Source of the DNA: AWTP1-13 sp035550075 | Lineage (GTDB): Bacteria; Pseudomonadota; Alphaproteobacteria; Rhizobiales; Hyphomicrobiaceae | Assembly: GCA_035550075.1 (NCBI GenBank) | Contig: DASZQG010000196.1 | Span: 1 to 54,445, forward strand | Reading direction: 5' to 3' | DNA: 54,445 bases | The notes under the pieces: model-generated | What the model was told of the DNA's origin: nothing | Database searches by the model: none | What the model saw: only the letters and a program-made list of their open reading frames with translations | Program-made: the position numbers and the translations under genes | In this document: piece after piece, positions 18,211-26,873 of the stretch | Position numbering within the stretch: position 1 is the stretch's first letter | How the letters are laid out: each line of letters begins with the position of its first letter

Positions 18211-20376
18211 ATGCCAGTTGGGCGTTTTGTGCGCGGGATGGTGCTGGGACTAGGGGGCCTGGCCGTGATCGCGGCTCCCGAGCGGATGCTGGCTCAGGAA
18301 GAATTGCCCGACCTGACGGTGACCGCGCCGAAAAAGAAGCCTCCGCGCCAGGCGCGCAAAAAGGGGACTCGCCCCGCATCTACCACCGCGGCTACGTCGC
18401 CCGCGCCTTCCAAACCCACACCTCCCGCGGTGGCCGCAGCCACGTTCTCATCGATCACGACCGTGCCGGCCACCGACATCGCGGCGACGCCCGGCTCCAA
18501 CCTCGCCGACTCGCTGATGAACCAGCCCGGCGTCACCGGCTCCAGCTTCGCGCCCGGCGCCAACCGGCCCATCATCCGCGGCCTCGATAACAACAGGGTG
18601 CGGGTTCAGGAGAACGGCATCGCCGCTCAGGATGTGTCGGCCCTGAGCGAGGACCATGCGGTTCCGATCGATCCCTTCGCCGCCGACAACATCGAGATCA
18701 TCCGCGGACCTGCGACCCTGCGCTACGGCTCGCAGGCGATCGGCGGGGTGGTGAGCGCCAACAGCGAGCGCATCCCCACCATCATCCCCTTGCACGGCTT
18801 CACCGCACAAACGATGGGCGGCGTCACCTCGGTGAACAACGGCGTCGACGGCGCCTTCAAAACAACCGCGGGATCGGGCAATTTCGCGGTTCATGCGGAC
18901 GCCTTCGCGCGCCACGCCAACGACTACGGCACCCCGCGCGGCACCCAGGCGAACTCGTTCGTCGACAATAGCGGCTTTGCCGTCGGTTCGTCCTTTATCG
19001 GCAGGGACGGGTTCCTCGGCGTCTCCTTCTCGCGCTTCAACGCGCTCTACGGCATCCCTGGCGCCGATGCGCTCACGGAGAAGCCGCGCATCGACATGCA
19101 GCAGGACAAGGTGCAAACGCGCGGCGAATGGCGCGTCGGCAGCCTCGGCATCGAGGCCATCCGCTTGTGGGGCGGTGCTTCCAGCTACGCGCACAACGAG
19201 ATCGATTTCGGCAGCGGATCGCCGCAGGTCGGCTCGCGCTTCACGAGCCGGGCGCAGGAGGGCCGCGTCGAGGTCCAACACACGCCGGTAACCACCCCGT
19301 TCGGCCGGCTGACCGGCATGGTCGGCACCCAGTTTGGGCATCGCGAGCTGGAGGGGAAGAGCTTCGAGGGTGATTCGCTGCTGGATCCGGCGCGAACATC
19401 CTCCATCGCCGGCTTCTGGTTCGAAGAGCTGCAGCCCACGAAGCGGCTGCGGTTCCAGGCTGCGCTGCGCATCGAGCAGGTGAATGTCAGCGGCACCGGG
19501 CTCGACCTGACCAACCCGGCCACGCCGGCGCTGGCCACGGGCGAGAAGACGTTTCAGCCCTTCAGCGCCAGTGCGGGCGCGCTCTATGAGCTGCCCTTCG
19601 GCGTTGTTGCACGGCTCACCGGCCAGTATGTGGAACGGGCGCCGGACGCGGCCGAGCTGTTCTCAAAAGGGGCACATGATGCCACCGGCACCTTCGAAAT
19701 CGGCAATCCGTTCCTCACGACGGAAGCCGCCCGCACGGCCGAGCTGGGCTTCAAGAAGGACAAAGGCGCATTCCGCTTCGACGCCTCGGCCTACTACACC
19801 GCTTTCGACGGCTTCATCTTCAAGCAGCTCACGGGCGAGACTTGCGACGTCGCGCTGGCTTCCTGTTCTCCCGCGGGCGGCGGCGGCGACCTGAAGCAGG
19901 TCCTCTTCAGCCAGCGGGATGCCGTCTTCCGCGGCGCCGAGCTGCAGGCCGAGCTCGACCTTGGGCGCATCTGGCACGGCACCTGGGGCGTCGATGCCCG
20001 TTACGACTTCGTTCGCGCCACCTTCGACGACGCCGCCAGCGGCAACGTACCGCGCATCCCGCCGCACCGCGCCGGCATGGGGGTCTATTTCCGCAACGAG
20101 GCGTGGCGCGCGCGAGCCAGCGTCCTGCACGCGTTCGACCAGGACAAATTCGGCGAGAATGGGACGCCGACCAAGGGCTACACCCTGCTGGGCGCCGAGC
20201 TTGCCTACACCTTCAAGCTGCCGCAGCAGGCGGGCCTTTTGCCGGAGATGACCATCGGGCTGAAGGCGGAAAACCTGCTCGATGATGACGTGCGCAACGC
20301 CGTCTCCTTCAAGAAGGACGAGGTTCTCGAGCCCGGCCGCAGCATTCGCCTGTATGGCATCGTGAAGCTCAATTGA
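18211..20376 (+). CDS. TonB-dependent outer-membrane receptor, ZnuD-like
   Basis: The 721-residue protein has a signal peptide (residues 1 to about 29, ending MLAQ), a probable TonB box in PDLTVTAPKKK, a Lys/Pro/Ala-rich linker (about 40-75), a plug domain (about 80-210, with RPIIRGLDNNRVRVQENG and EIIRGPATLRYGSQAIGGVV), and a beta-barrel ending in a short Leu-Asn terminus. Plug and barrel order resemble ZnuD-type receptors. The His-rich external loop of Neisseria ZnuD is missing, so the substrate could be another metal complex or chelate. A Zur-like palindrome and an RBS-masking hairpin lie upstream. It diverges from the GMC oxidoreductase. Confidence 0.85.
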   Translation: MPVGRFVRGMVLGLGGLAVIAAPERMLAQEELPDLTVTAPKKKPPRQARKKGTRPASTTAATSPAPSKPTPPAVAAATFSSITTVPATDIAATPGSNLADSLMNQPGVTGSSFAPGANRPIIRGLDNNRVRVQENGIAAQDVSALSEDHAVPIDPFAADNIEIIRGPATLRYGSQAIGGVVSANSERIPTIIPLHGFTAQTMGGVTSVNNGVDGAFKTTAGSGNFAVHADAFARHANDYGTPRGTQANSFVDNSGFAVGSSFIGRDGFLGVSFSRFNALYGIPGADALTEKPRIDMQQDKVQTRGEWRVGSLGIEAIRLWGGASSYAHNEIDFGSGSPQVGSRFTSRAQEGRVEVQHTPVTTPFGRLTGMVGTQFGHRELEGKSFEGDSLLDPARTSSIAGFWFEELQPTKRLRFQAALRIEQVNVSGTGLDLTNPATPALATGEKTFQPFSASAGALYELPFGVVARLTGQYVERAPDAAELFSKGAHDATGTFEIGNPFLTTEAARTAELGFKKDKGAFRFDASAYYTAFDGFIFKQLTGETCDVALASCSPAGGGGDLKQVLFSQRDAVFRGAELQAELDLGRIWHGTWGVDARYDFVRATFDDAASGNVPRIPPHRAGMGVYFRNEAWRARASVLHAFDQDKFGENGTPTKGYTLLGAELAYTFKLPQQAGLLPEMTIGLKAENLLDDDVRNAVSFKKDEVLEPGRSIRLYGIVKLN

Positions 20377-20509
20377 GGCATCGCGCGGCCGCGACGGCAT
20401 TTTGCATTGCACAACGTTAACGTGCCAATCGACGGGCGAACCTTAAAATCACGACGCTGCGACAATCTCCATTTCCCGTTGAAAATCGGACTTGGATTGA
20501 GTGTGGAAG

Positions 20510-20528
20510 TTGGGATAACGCATCCCAA
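20510..20528. promoter_or_regulatory. Perfect inverted repeat upstream of korC, possible operator
   Basis: TTGGGAT at 20510-20516 and ATCCCAA at 20522-20528 form a perfect 7-base inverted repeat with a 5-base centre, 45 bases before the korC start. A possible promoter (TTGGAT, then GATAAC with about 16 bases between) overlaps it, so a repressor bound here could block transcription. The regulator is unknown. Confidence 0.4.
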
Positions 20529-20573
20529 TCTAGTAAGGTGGGCAGCTGGGGACTGAGCCACAGGGTCGAGGTG

Positions 20574-22418
20574 ATGGAGCAGGGGCAGACTGAAGCACGA
20601 AGAAAGGGCCGCACGGCCCCTACCAACGTTTCCAATCCTCAATACTTCCACAAGGTCGTCGACTGCCAGTGGGCCTGCCCCACTCATACTCCCGTTCCCG
20701 AGTACATCCGACTGATCGCCCAGGGCCGCTACGCTGCGGCCTTTATGCTGAACTGGGAGAGCAACGTATTTCCCGGCATTCTCGGCCGCGTGTGCGATCG
20801 CCCGTGCGAGCCCGCGTGCCGGCGCGGCCGCGTTGAGGAGAAGCCGGTTGCCATCTGCCGGCTGAAGCGCGTCGCCGCTGACTACAAGGGCGAGATCGAC
20901 GCGTTCCTGCCCGAGATCCCGAAAAAGAAGAACGGCAAGAGGATCGCTCTGATCGGCGCCGGCCCCGCCTCGCTCACGGTGGCGCGCGATCTGCTGCCGC
21001 TCGGCTACACCTGCGTGCTGTTTGAAAAGGACCCCAAGGGCGGGGGCCTGATGCGCACCAATATTCCCTCCTTCCGGCTGCCGGTGACGGTGCTCGATGA
21101 GGAAGTCGAGCGCATCCTCGCCTTCGGCGTCGAGGCGCGCTTCGGCCAGGAGATCAAGAGCCTCAACGGGCTTCTCAAGGAAGGGTTCGATGCGGTGTTC
21201 ATCGGCACCGGCGCACCCAAGGGCAAGGACCTCGATATTCCCGGCCGCAAGGAAGGCGCGGCCAACATCCATATCGGTATCGACTGGCTGACGTCGGTGG
21301 CCTTCGAGCACGTGCACACCGTCGGCCGGCGCGTGGTCGTCATCGGCGGCGGCAACACCGCCATGGACTGCTGCCGCACCGCACTGCGGCTCGGCGGCAT
21401 GGAGGTGACCGTCACCGTACGCTCGCCGCGCCGGGTGATGAAAGCCTCGCCGTGGGAGATCGAAGACGCCGAGCACGAGGGCGTACCCATCCTCGACAAT
21501 CACGCGCCGAAGGCGTTCGTGATGGACCGCGGCCGCCTGACTGGCGTGCGCTTCAGCAAGATGAAGGAGGTCGGCACCGACAAGAACGGCCGTCCTAAGC
21601 TGGAGCCCTCCGGGGAAGAGGTCGTGATCCCCTGCGATGACGTGCTGATGGCCATCGGCCAGGACAACGCCTTCCCCTGGATCGAGCGCAATATCGGTCT
21701 CGAGTTCAACGAGTGGGGCATGCCGACGGTCGACAAGGTGACCATGATGTCGACACGGCCCGGCGTGTTCTTCGGCGGCGATGCGGCCTGGGGACCTGAG
21801 AACATCATCTGGGCCGTTGCGCACGGCCACCACGCCGCGATCTCCATCGACGCCTTCTGCCACGGTCGGCCGCTAACCGAGCGGCCGCCGCCGGGCGCAA
21901 ACCTCGTCAGCCAGAAGATGGGCATTCACGAGTGGTCGTATAAGAACAGTTACTCGGCGCTGCACCGCGTGCCGATGCCCCACGCCGACAAGGCCCAGTC
22001 GCTGCGCAATCTCAAGGTGGAAGTCGAGCTTGGCTACGATGACAAGCTTGCTGCAAAAGAATCGGAACGCTGCCTGAACTGCGATGTGCAGACGGTGTTC
22101 TCCGCGCCGCTGTGCATCGAGTGCGACGCCTGCATGGACATCTGCCCGGTCGACTGCATCAACTTCACCGAGAACGACGACGAGCCGTCACTGCGCCGCA
22201 AGCTGCGTGTGCCCGCGCTCAACAGGACACAGGATCTGTACGTCTCGCCGCCCCTGAAGACCGGCCGCATCATGGCCAAGGACGAGGACGTGTGCCTGCA
22301 CTGCGGATTGTGCGCCGAGCGCTGTCCGACCGGTGCCTGGGACATGCAGAAATTCATGTACGTGGAAGCGCAGGCCTCGCAAGCTTGTCTGACCCATCAC
22401 AATGCCTACCTGCGCTGA
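20574..22418 (+). CDS. korC: KorC-like FAD-dependent NAD(P):ferredoxin-type subunit (GltD fold plus two 4Fe-4S sites)
   Basis: The 614-residue protein links a GltD-like flavoprotein to a ferredoxin-like tail. The N-terminal cysteine region (CQWACPTH...GRVCDRPCEPACRRG, about residues 30-100) and the FAD motif ALIGAGPASLTVA are followed by the NAD(P) motif VVVIGGGNTAMDCCRTA. Two 4Fe-4S motifs close the protein: CIECDACMDICPVDC and CLHCGLCAERCPTGA. In Azoarcus-type 2-oxoglutarate:NADP oxidoreductase, a KorC of this kind passes electrons from KorAB to NADP. The ATG at 20574 was chosen over a GTG at 20538 because GAGGTG precedes it. korA starts 18 bases after its stop. Confidence 0.87.
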   Translation: MEQGQTEARRKGRTAPTNVSNPQYFHKVVDCQWACPTHTPVPEYIRLIAQGRYAAAFMLNWESNVFPGILGRVCDRPCEPACRRGRVEEKPVAICRLKRVAADYKGEIDAFLPEIPKKKNGKRIALIGAGPASLTVARDLLPLGYTCVLFEKDPKGGGLMRTNIPSFRLPVTVLDEEVERILAFGVEARFGQEIKSLNGLLKEGFDAVFIGTGAPKGKDLDIPGRKEGAANIHIGIDWLTSVAFEHVHTVGRRVVVIGGGNTAMDCCRTALRLGGMEVTVTVRSPRRVMKASPWEIEDAEHEGVPILDNHAPKAFVMDRGRLTGVRFSKMKEVGTDKNGRPKLEPSGEEVVIPCDDVLMAIGQDNAFPWIERNIGLEFNEWGMPTVDKVTMMSTRPGVFFGGDAAWGPENIIWAVAHGHHAAISIDAFCHGRPLTERPPPGANLVSQKMGIHEWSYKNSYSALHRVPMPHADKAQSLRNLKVEVELGYDDKLAAKESERCLNCDVQTVFSAPLCIECDACMDICPVDCINFTENDDEPSLRRKLRVPALNRTQDLYVSPPLKTGRIMAKDEDVCLHCGLCAERCPTGAWDMQKFMYVEAQASQACLTHHNAYLR

Positions 22419-22436
22419 CGAGAGGCCTTTTCGAAG

Positions 22437-24257
22437 ATGAGCGGGATCAATGACTTTGTGGTGAAGTTCGCCACGGTGAACGGCTCGGGCTCGGCGAGCG
22501 CCAATACGATATTCGCCAAGACCTTGTTCCGGATGGGCATCCCTGTCAGCCCGAAAAACATCTTCCCATCCAACATCCAGGGTCTGCCCACCTGGTACGA
22601 GGTGCGCGTCTCCGAGGCGGGCTATATCGCGCGACGCGAGGGCATCGACCTGATGGTCGCCATGAACCCGCAAAGCTTCAAGGACGACCTGGAGTCCGTC
22701 GTCCCTGGCGGCTGGCTACTTTACGATTCAACCCTGCCGCGCGTGTGGCCACGCGACGACATCACGGTGCTTGGCATCCCCATCGCCGAGATGTGCGCGA
22801 AGAAGTGGAGCGATCCGCGGCAGCGGCAGCTCTTCAAGAACATGGTCTACGTCGGCGCCCTGACCGCGCTGTTGGAGATCGACGTTGAGGTTCTGAAAGG
22901 GGCCGTCACGGATCAGCTGCGCGGCAAGGAGAAGCTGGTCGCAGCCAACATGGAAGCCATCGAGTTGGGACGCGCCTACGCTCTGGAGCGCTTCAACTGT
23001 CCCCTGCCGATCCGGGTGCGCGCCGCGCAAGGCACCAAGGGCAAGATCATGGTCTCCGGCAACGATGCGGCCGGGCTTGGCGCCATCTATGCGGGGGCAA
23101 CGGTGTGCGCCTGGTATCCGATCACGCCCTCGACTTCGCTGGCGGAAGCCTTCGAGCGGCACGCCAAGCGGCTGCGTGTCACCAAGGACGGCAAAAAGCT
23201 CTACGGCATCGTGCAGGCGGAAGATGAGCTGGCGGCCATCGGCATCGCCATCGGCGGCGGCTGGAACGGTGCACGTTCGTTCACGGCGACGTCGGGCCCC
23301 GGCATCTCGCTGATGAGCGAATTCCTGGGCCTTGCCTATTTCGCCGAGCTGCCGGTAGTGCTGTTCAACATCCAGCGCGGCGGGCCCTCCACAGGCATGC
23401 CCACGCGCACGCAACAGTCCGACATCCTCGCCTGCGCCTACGCTTCGCACGGCGACACCAAGCATGTGCTGCTGTTTCCCGCCAACCCGACGGAGTGCTT
23501 CTCGCTGGGCGCGCAGGCGTTCGATCTCGCCGAGCGACTGCAGACACCGGTGATCGTCATGTCCGACCTCGACATCGGCATGAACGACTGGGTGACCGAG
23601 CCCTTTGCCTGGGATGACGCGTATGCGCACGACCGCGGCAAGGTGCTGAGCCAGGAAGCCCTGGAGAACTTCAAGCAGCTCAAGGGGGCCGACTGGGGCC
23701 GCTACCAGGACATCGACGGCGACGCCATCCCCTACCGCACGCTGCCCGGCACCCACCCCACCAAGGGGGCCTTCTTCACCCGCGGCAGCTCGCACGACGA
23801 GAACGCGCGCTACACCGAGGACGGCCGCGTCCACGCGCGTGTCATAGACCGCATTCGCCGCAAGTTCGACACCGCGGCCACCCTGATGCCGAAGCCGGAG
23901 ATTACGGTGCGCGACAAGAGCGGCACCATCGGCGTTGTCTATTTCGGTGGCACCGCCCCGGCCGTGCGCGAGGCGCTCGACGGGCTCGATCGCGAGGGCA
24001 TACGCGTCAATGCGATGCGCATCAAGGCGTTCCCCTTCTCGCGCGACGTCGTCGCCTTCTGCGCCGCGCATGAAACCGTGCTGGTGGTGGAGCAGAACCG
24101 CGACGCGCAGATGCGCGCGCTGCTGATGACCGAGGCCAACGTGCCCGGCAACAAGCTCATTCCGGCCCTGAACTACGACGGCATGCCGCTGACGGCGGCC
24201 TTCGTGCGCGGGGTCGTGCTGAAAACCCTTCGTCCGGCCAAGGCCGCAGCAGAATAA
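22437..24257 (+). CDS. korA: 2-oxoacid:ferredoxin oxidoreductase, fused gamma-alpha subunit (KorA-like)
   Basis: Residues 1 to about 190 form the gamma domain (VKFATVNGSGSASANTIFAK) and residues about 200 to 606 the alpha domain (MVSGNDAAGLGAIYAGATV, ITPSTSLAEAFE, FTATSGPGISLMSEFLGLA). With KorB it decarboxylates a 2-oxoacid, probably 2-oxoglutarate, to acyl-CoA while reducing ferredoxin or, through KorC, a pyridine nucleotide. The exact 2-oxoacid cannot be told from sequence. The enzyme is oxygen-sensitive in many organisms, though some aerobes possess stable forms. It is translationally spaced by 18 and 17 bases from its neighbours, so the three genes form one operon. Confidence 0.9.
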   Translation: MSGINDFVVKFATVNGSGSASANTIFAKTLFRMGIPVSPKNIFPSNIQGLPTWYEVRVSEAGYIARREGIDLMVAMNPQSFKDDLESVVPGGWLLYDSTLPRVWPRDDITVLGIPIAEMCAKKWSDPRQRQLFKNMVYVGALTALLEIDVEVLKGAVTDQLRGKEKLVAANMEAIELGRAYALERFNCPLPIRVRAAQGTKGKIMVSGNDAAGLGAIYAGATVCAWYPITPSTSLAEAFERHAKRLRVTKDGKKLYGIVQAEDELAAIGIAIGGGWNGARSFTATSGPGISLMSEFLGLAYFAELPVVLFNIQRGGPSTGMPTRTQQSDILACAYASHGDTKHVLLFPANPTECFSLGAQAFDLAERLQTPVIVMSDLDIGMNDWVTEPFAWDDAYAHDRGKVLSQEALENFKQLKGADWGRYQDIDGDAIPYRTLPGTHPTKGAFFTRGSSHDENARYTEDGRVHARVIDRIRRKFDTAATLMPKPEITVRDKSGTIGVVYFGGTAPAVREALDGLDREGIRVNAMRIKAFPFSRDVVAFCAAHETVLVVEQNRDAQMRALLMTEANVPGNKLIPALNYDGMPLTAAFVRGVVLKTLRPAKAAAE

Positions 24258-24274
24258 CACTTCGAGAGACAACG

Positions 24275-25330
24275 ATGAGCTACATCCCGAAGCCCTCGGC
24301 CCACCACCCGGCGCTGCCGCGCAACTCCCTGGGCCTCACGCGGCGCGACTATGAAGGCACGATGTCGACGCTGTGCGCGGGTTGCGGCCACGATTCCATC
24401 ACCGCGGCGCTGATCGAGGCGTGCTTCGAGATGGACCTGCCGGCCCATCGCATCGCCAAGGTGTCGGGCATCGGCTGCTCATCAAAGGCGCCGACCTACT
24501 TCCTCTCGCGCAGCCACGGCTTCAATTCGGTGCACGGCCGTATGCCGTCGATCACGACCGGCGCCGCCATCGCCAACCGCGATCTCGTGTACATCGGCGT
24601 GTCCGGCGACGGCGATACTGCCTCCATCGGCCTCGGCCAGTTCTGTCACGCTGTGCGGCGGCGGTTGAACATGACCTACATCGTCATGAACAACGGCTGC
24701 TACGGCCTCACCAAGGGCCAATTTTCGGCCACCAACGACAAGACGTCGCCGTCCAAAAAGGGGGAGGCGAATCCGTTCGACGCCATTGACCTGTGCCAGA
24801 TGGCGATCCAGCTCGGCGCCGGCTTCGTCGCACGCTCGTTCTCCGGCGACAAGGCGCAGCTCATCCCGCTGATCAAGGCCGCCATCAGCTACAAGGGCTT
24901 CGCGTTCCTCGACGTTATCAGCCCGTGCGTGACGTTCAACAACCATCCGACCTCGACCAAGAGCTACGACTACGTGCGCGCCCACAACCAGGCCGTCGAC
25001 AAGCTCGACTTCATCGAGGAAAAGGAGGAGATCACCGCGAGTTACGAGGAGGGCACCTCGGTGGAGGTCGAGATGCACGACGGCTCCCGCCTCGTGCTGC
25101 ACAAGCTCGACGCGGATCACGATCCCCGGGATGCCGACTCGGCCATCATGGCGATCCGTTCCGATGCCGCCAAAGGCGAGATTGCGACCGGCCTGCTGTA
25201 CATCAACGAAGCGCAGGTCGACATGCACGACATCCTGGCCACGGACGTGCGCCCCCTCAATCAGATGCCCATGAGCGAACTCTGTCCGGGCTCCAAGGCA
25301 CTCGAAGCCATCAACGCCCGGCTGCGCTAG
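24275..25330 (+). CDS. korB: 2-oxoacid:ferredoxin oxidoreductase beta subunit (KorB-like)
   Basis: The 351-residue subunit carries thiamine diphosphate and one 4Fe-4S cluster. Cluster ligands are probably Cys34 and Cys37 in LCAGCGHD, Cys68 in GIGCSSKAP, and the Cys in VISPCVTFN. The thiamine-diphosphate motif runs from GVSGDGDTASIG to MNNGCYGLTKGQ. The C-terminal 70 residues, after the catalytic domain, are longer than in many archaeal homologues, as is usual for bacterial Kor beta subunits. It completes the korC-korA-korB set. The convergent minus-strand gene ends 16 bases downstream, with no obvious terminator between them. Confidence 0.92.
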   Translation: MSYIPKPSAHHPALPRNSLGLTRRDYEGTMSTLCAGCGHDSITAALIEACFEMDLPAHRIAKVSGIGCSSKAPTYFLSRSHGFNSVHGRMPSITTGAAIANRDLVYIGVSGDGDTASIGLGQFCHAVRRRLNMTYIVMNNGCYGLTKGQFSATNDKTSPSKKGEANPFDAIDLCQMAIQLGAGFVARSFSGDKAQLIPLIKAAISYKGFAFLDVISPCVTFNNHPTSTKSYDYVRAHNQAVDKLDFIEEKEEITASYEEGTSVEVEMHDGSRLVLHKLDADHDPRDADSAIMAIRSDAAKGEIATGLLYINEAQVDMHDILATDVRPLNQMPMSELCPGSKALEAINARLR

Positions 25331-25345
25331 GACGCGCGCGAAGCA

Positions 25346-25924
25346 CTACCTGATGCTGGGGTTCTCGGCCATGGTGCGCTTGCAGGCCGCGCGCCATTCC
25401 GCCTTCGACATATGCGTTTCCTTATCCCAGAAGCCCATGCAGTCGGCGAGCGTCTTGCCACCGCCGCCCGGCACGCTCGGTGCGGACTCGCTGGGACTTG
25501 TCGACCCCGAACCGGGCGAGAGGGCCAGGTTGGTGGCCGTGCCGCCGCCCGTGATCTGCGTTGGCAGCGGCTGGGCGAGCGGCGGTATCGGCTGAAGTGG
25601 CTGCATCGGTCCGAGTGTCGAGGACGGGCCGGTCGAGGGCGGCAAGGGCGTCACCGGCGCTGGGCCAATGTTGCCGCCGCCCCCGACGCTGCCGGACCGG
25701 GAAGTGCTTCCCGAGCCCCCTGAGGGCGAGCCGCCGGAAGATCGGAGCTGGGCCATCCTGGGAGCGGTCCACGAGCCTGAGCGCGGCGATGCCACCGGCG
25801 CCGCGACGCCGGAGCGCACGCCCAAACCATGACCGGCGCCGTGGGCGCCGGCTAACCCACTTCCAAAGGCGCTGGCAACGATGGTGGCGGCAGTGACCGC
25901 CAGGACGCTGGGAAACTTGAACAT
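25346..25924 (-). CDS. Secreted low-complexity protein of unknown function
   Basis: The 192-residue product has a signal peptide (MFKFPSVLAVTAATIVASAF..., cleavage probably after the GLAGA region). A long Gly/Ser/Pro/Thr-rich stretch (about residues 35-150) follows, then a conserved-looking C-terminal module, LADCMGFWDKETHMSKAEWR, with Cys residues that could pair. This C-terminal module recurs in periplasmic proteins of unknown function from related alphaproteobacteria. The ATG ending at 25924 is preceded by AGGGGATGGTGCC, a good ribosome-binding site, so it is preferred over an upstream Met ending at 25963. It converges on korB. Confidence 0.7.
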   Translation of the reverse strand: MFKFPSVLAVTAATIVASAFGSGLAGAHGAGHGLGVRSGVAAPVASPRSGSWTAPRMAQLRSSGGSPSGGSGSTSRSGSVGGGGNIGPAPVTPLPPSTGPSSTLGPMQPLQPIPPLAQPLPTQITGGGTATNLALSPGSGSTSPSESAPSVPGGGGKTLADCMGFWDKETHMSKAEWRAACKRTMAENPSIR

Positions 25925-26124
25925 GGCACCATCCCCTGTTTCGCGGGTCATTTTGGCCATCAACGCCGCCGGAGGCGCTCGGTTCAGCGCGCGCCGGGCA
26001 CGAGTGCGTGTTTGAGGGAAGGATGCATCCCGCGGGGGTGCGCCCGAACTGGACCAGCACGGCCTTGCACCCTCGGAACGGTTCGCCTACGAGATACCGT
26101 CGCGCTTTACAGGGGACCGCCGAA

Positions 26125-26805
26125 ATGAACTACGCCATCGAACCCACGCCGCCGGCCGTGGTGCCGATCAAGGGCACCGACAAGGTCTTTCCAATCCATC
26201 GCATTTACTGTGTTGGCCGGAACTATCACGAGCACACCAAGGAAATGGGCGGCGACACGCGCGACCCGCCGTTCTTTTTCCAGAAGAACCCAGACAACAT
26301 CGTCACCAACGGCAGGTTTCCCTACCCCTCGAGCACCAGCAACGTGCACTTCGAGGTGGAAATGGTCGTCGCCCTGAAATCGGGCGGCGTGAACATCAAG
26401 GCCGCTGACGCGCTCAGCCACGTCTACGGCTATGCCGTTGGCATCGACATGACCCGGCGGGATCTGCAGGACGCGGCCAAGAAGCTGGCGCGTCCGTGGG
26501 AGGTCTCCAAGGCGTTCGAGGCGTCGGCGCCTTGCTCCGCGCTGGTGCCCGCACGCGACGTGAAGGATCCCGCCCGTGGCGCAATCTGGCTGGACGTCAA
26601 CGGCCAGCGCAAGCAGACCGGCGACCTTTCGCAGATGATCTGGGACGTGCCGCACCAGATCGAGTTCCTGTCCGGCCTGTTCGAGCTGAAGGCAGGTGAT
26701 TTGATCTTCAGCGGTACTCCGTCCGGCGTTGGAGCGGTCCGCAAGGGCGATACGATGACGGCCCACATCGACGGCATCGCCGATCTCGAGGTGAAGGTCG
26801 TCTGA
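26125..26805 (+). CDS. Fumarylacetoacetate hydrolase family protein (fumarylpyruvate hydrolase-like)
   Basis: The 226-residue enzyme belongs to the FAH family, which hydrolyses C-C bonds in products of aromatic-ring cleavage or decarboxylates oxo acids. The metal-binding residues appear as Glu77 and Glu79 (HFEVEMVVAL) and Asp108 (VGIDMTRRDLQ). The C-terminal FSGTPSGVGAVRKGD is typical. Fumarylpyruvate hydrolase of the gentisate route is the closest functional class I can name, but oxaloacetate decarboxylase-type members look alike. The start is the ATG at 26125 with AGGGGA eight bases upstream. The thiamine-diphosphate enzyme follows 68 bases downstream and may share its transcript. Confidence 0.9.
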   Translation: MNYAIEPTPPAVVPIKGTDKVFPIHRIYCVGRNYHEHTKEMGGDTRDPPFFFQKNPDNIVTNGRFPYPSSTSNVHFEVEMVVALKSGGVNIKAADALSHVYGYAVGIDMTRRDLQDAAKKLARPWEVSKAFEASAPCSALVPARDVKDPARGAIWLDVNGQRKQTGDLSQMIWDVPHQIEFLSGLFELKAGDLIFSGTPSGVGAVRKGDTMTAHIDGIADLEVKVV

Positions 26806-26873
26806 GCCAGCCGCCGTCCCACCGGCGGCGATGCGCCGGCGGGGGCTGGAACCAAGCAAGCGCGGAGTTGCAA

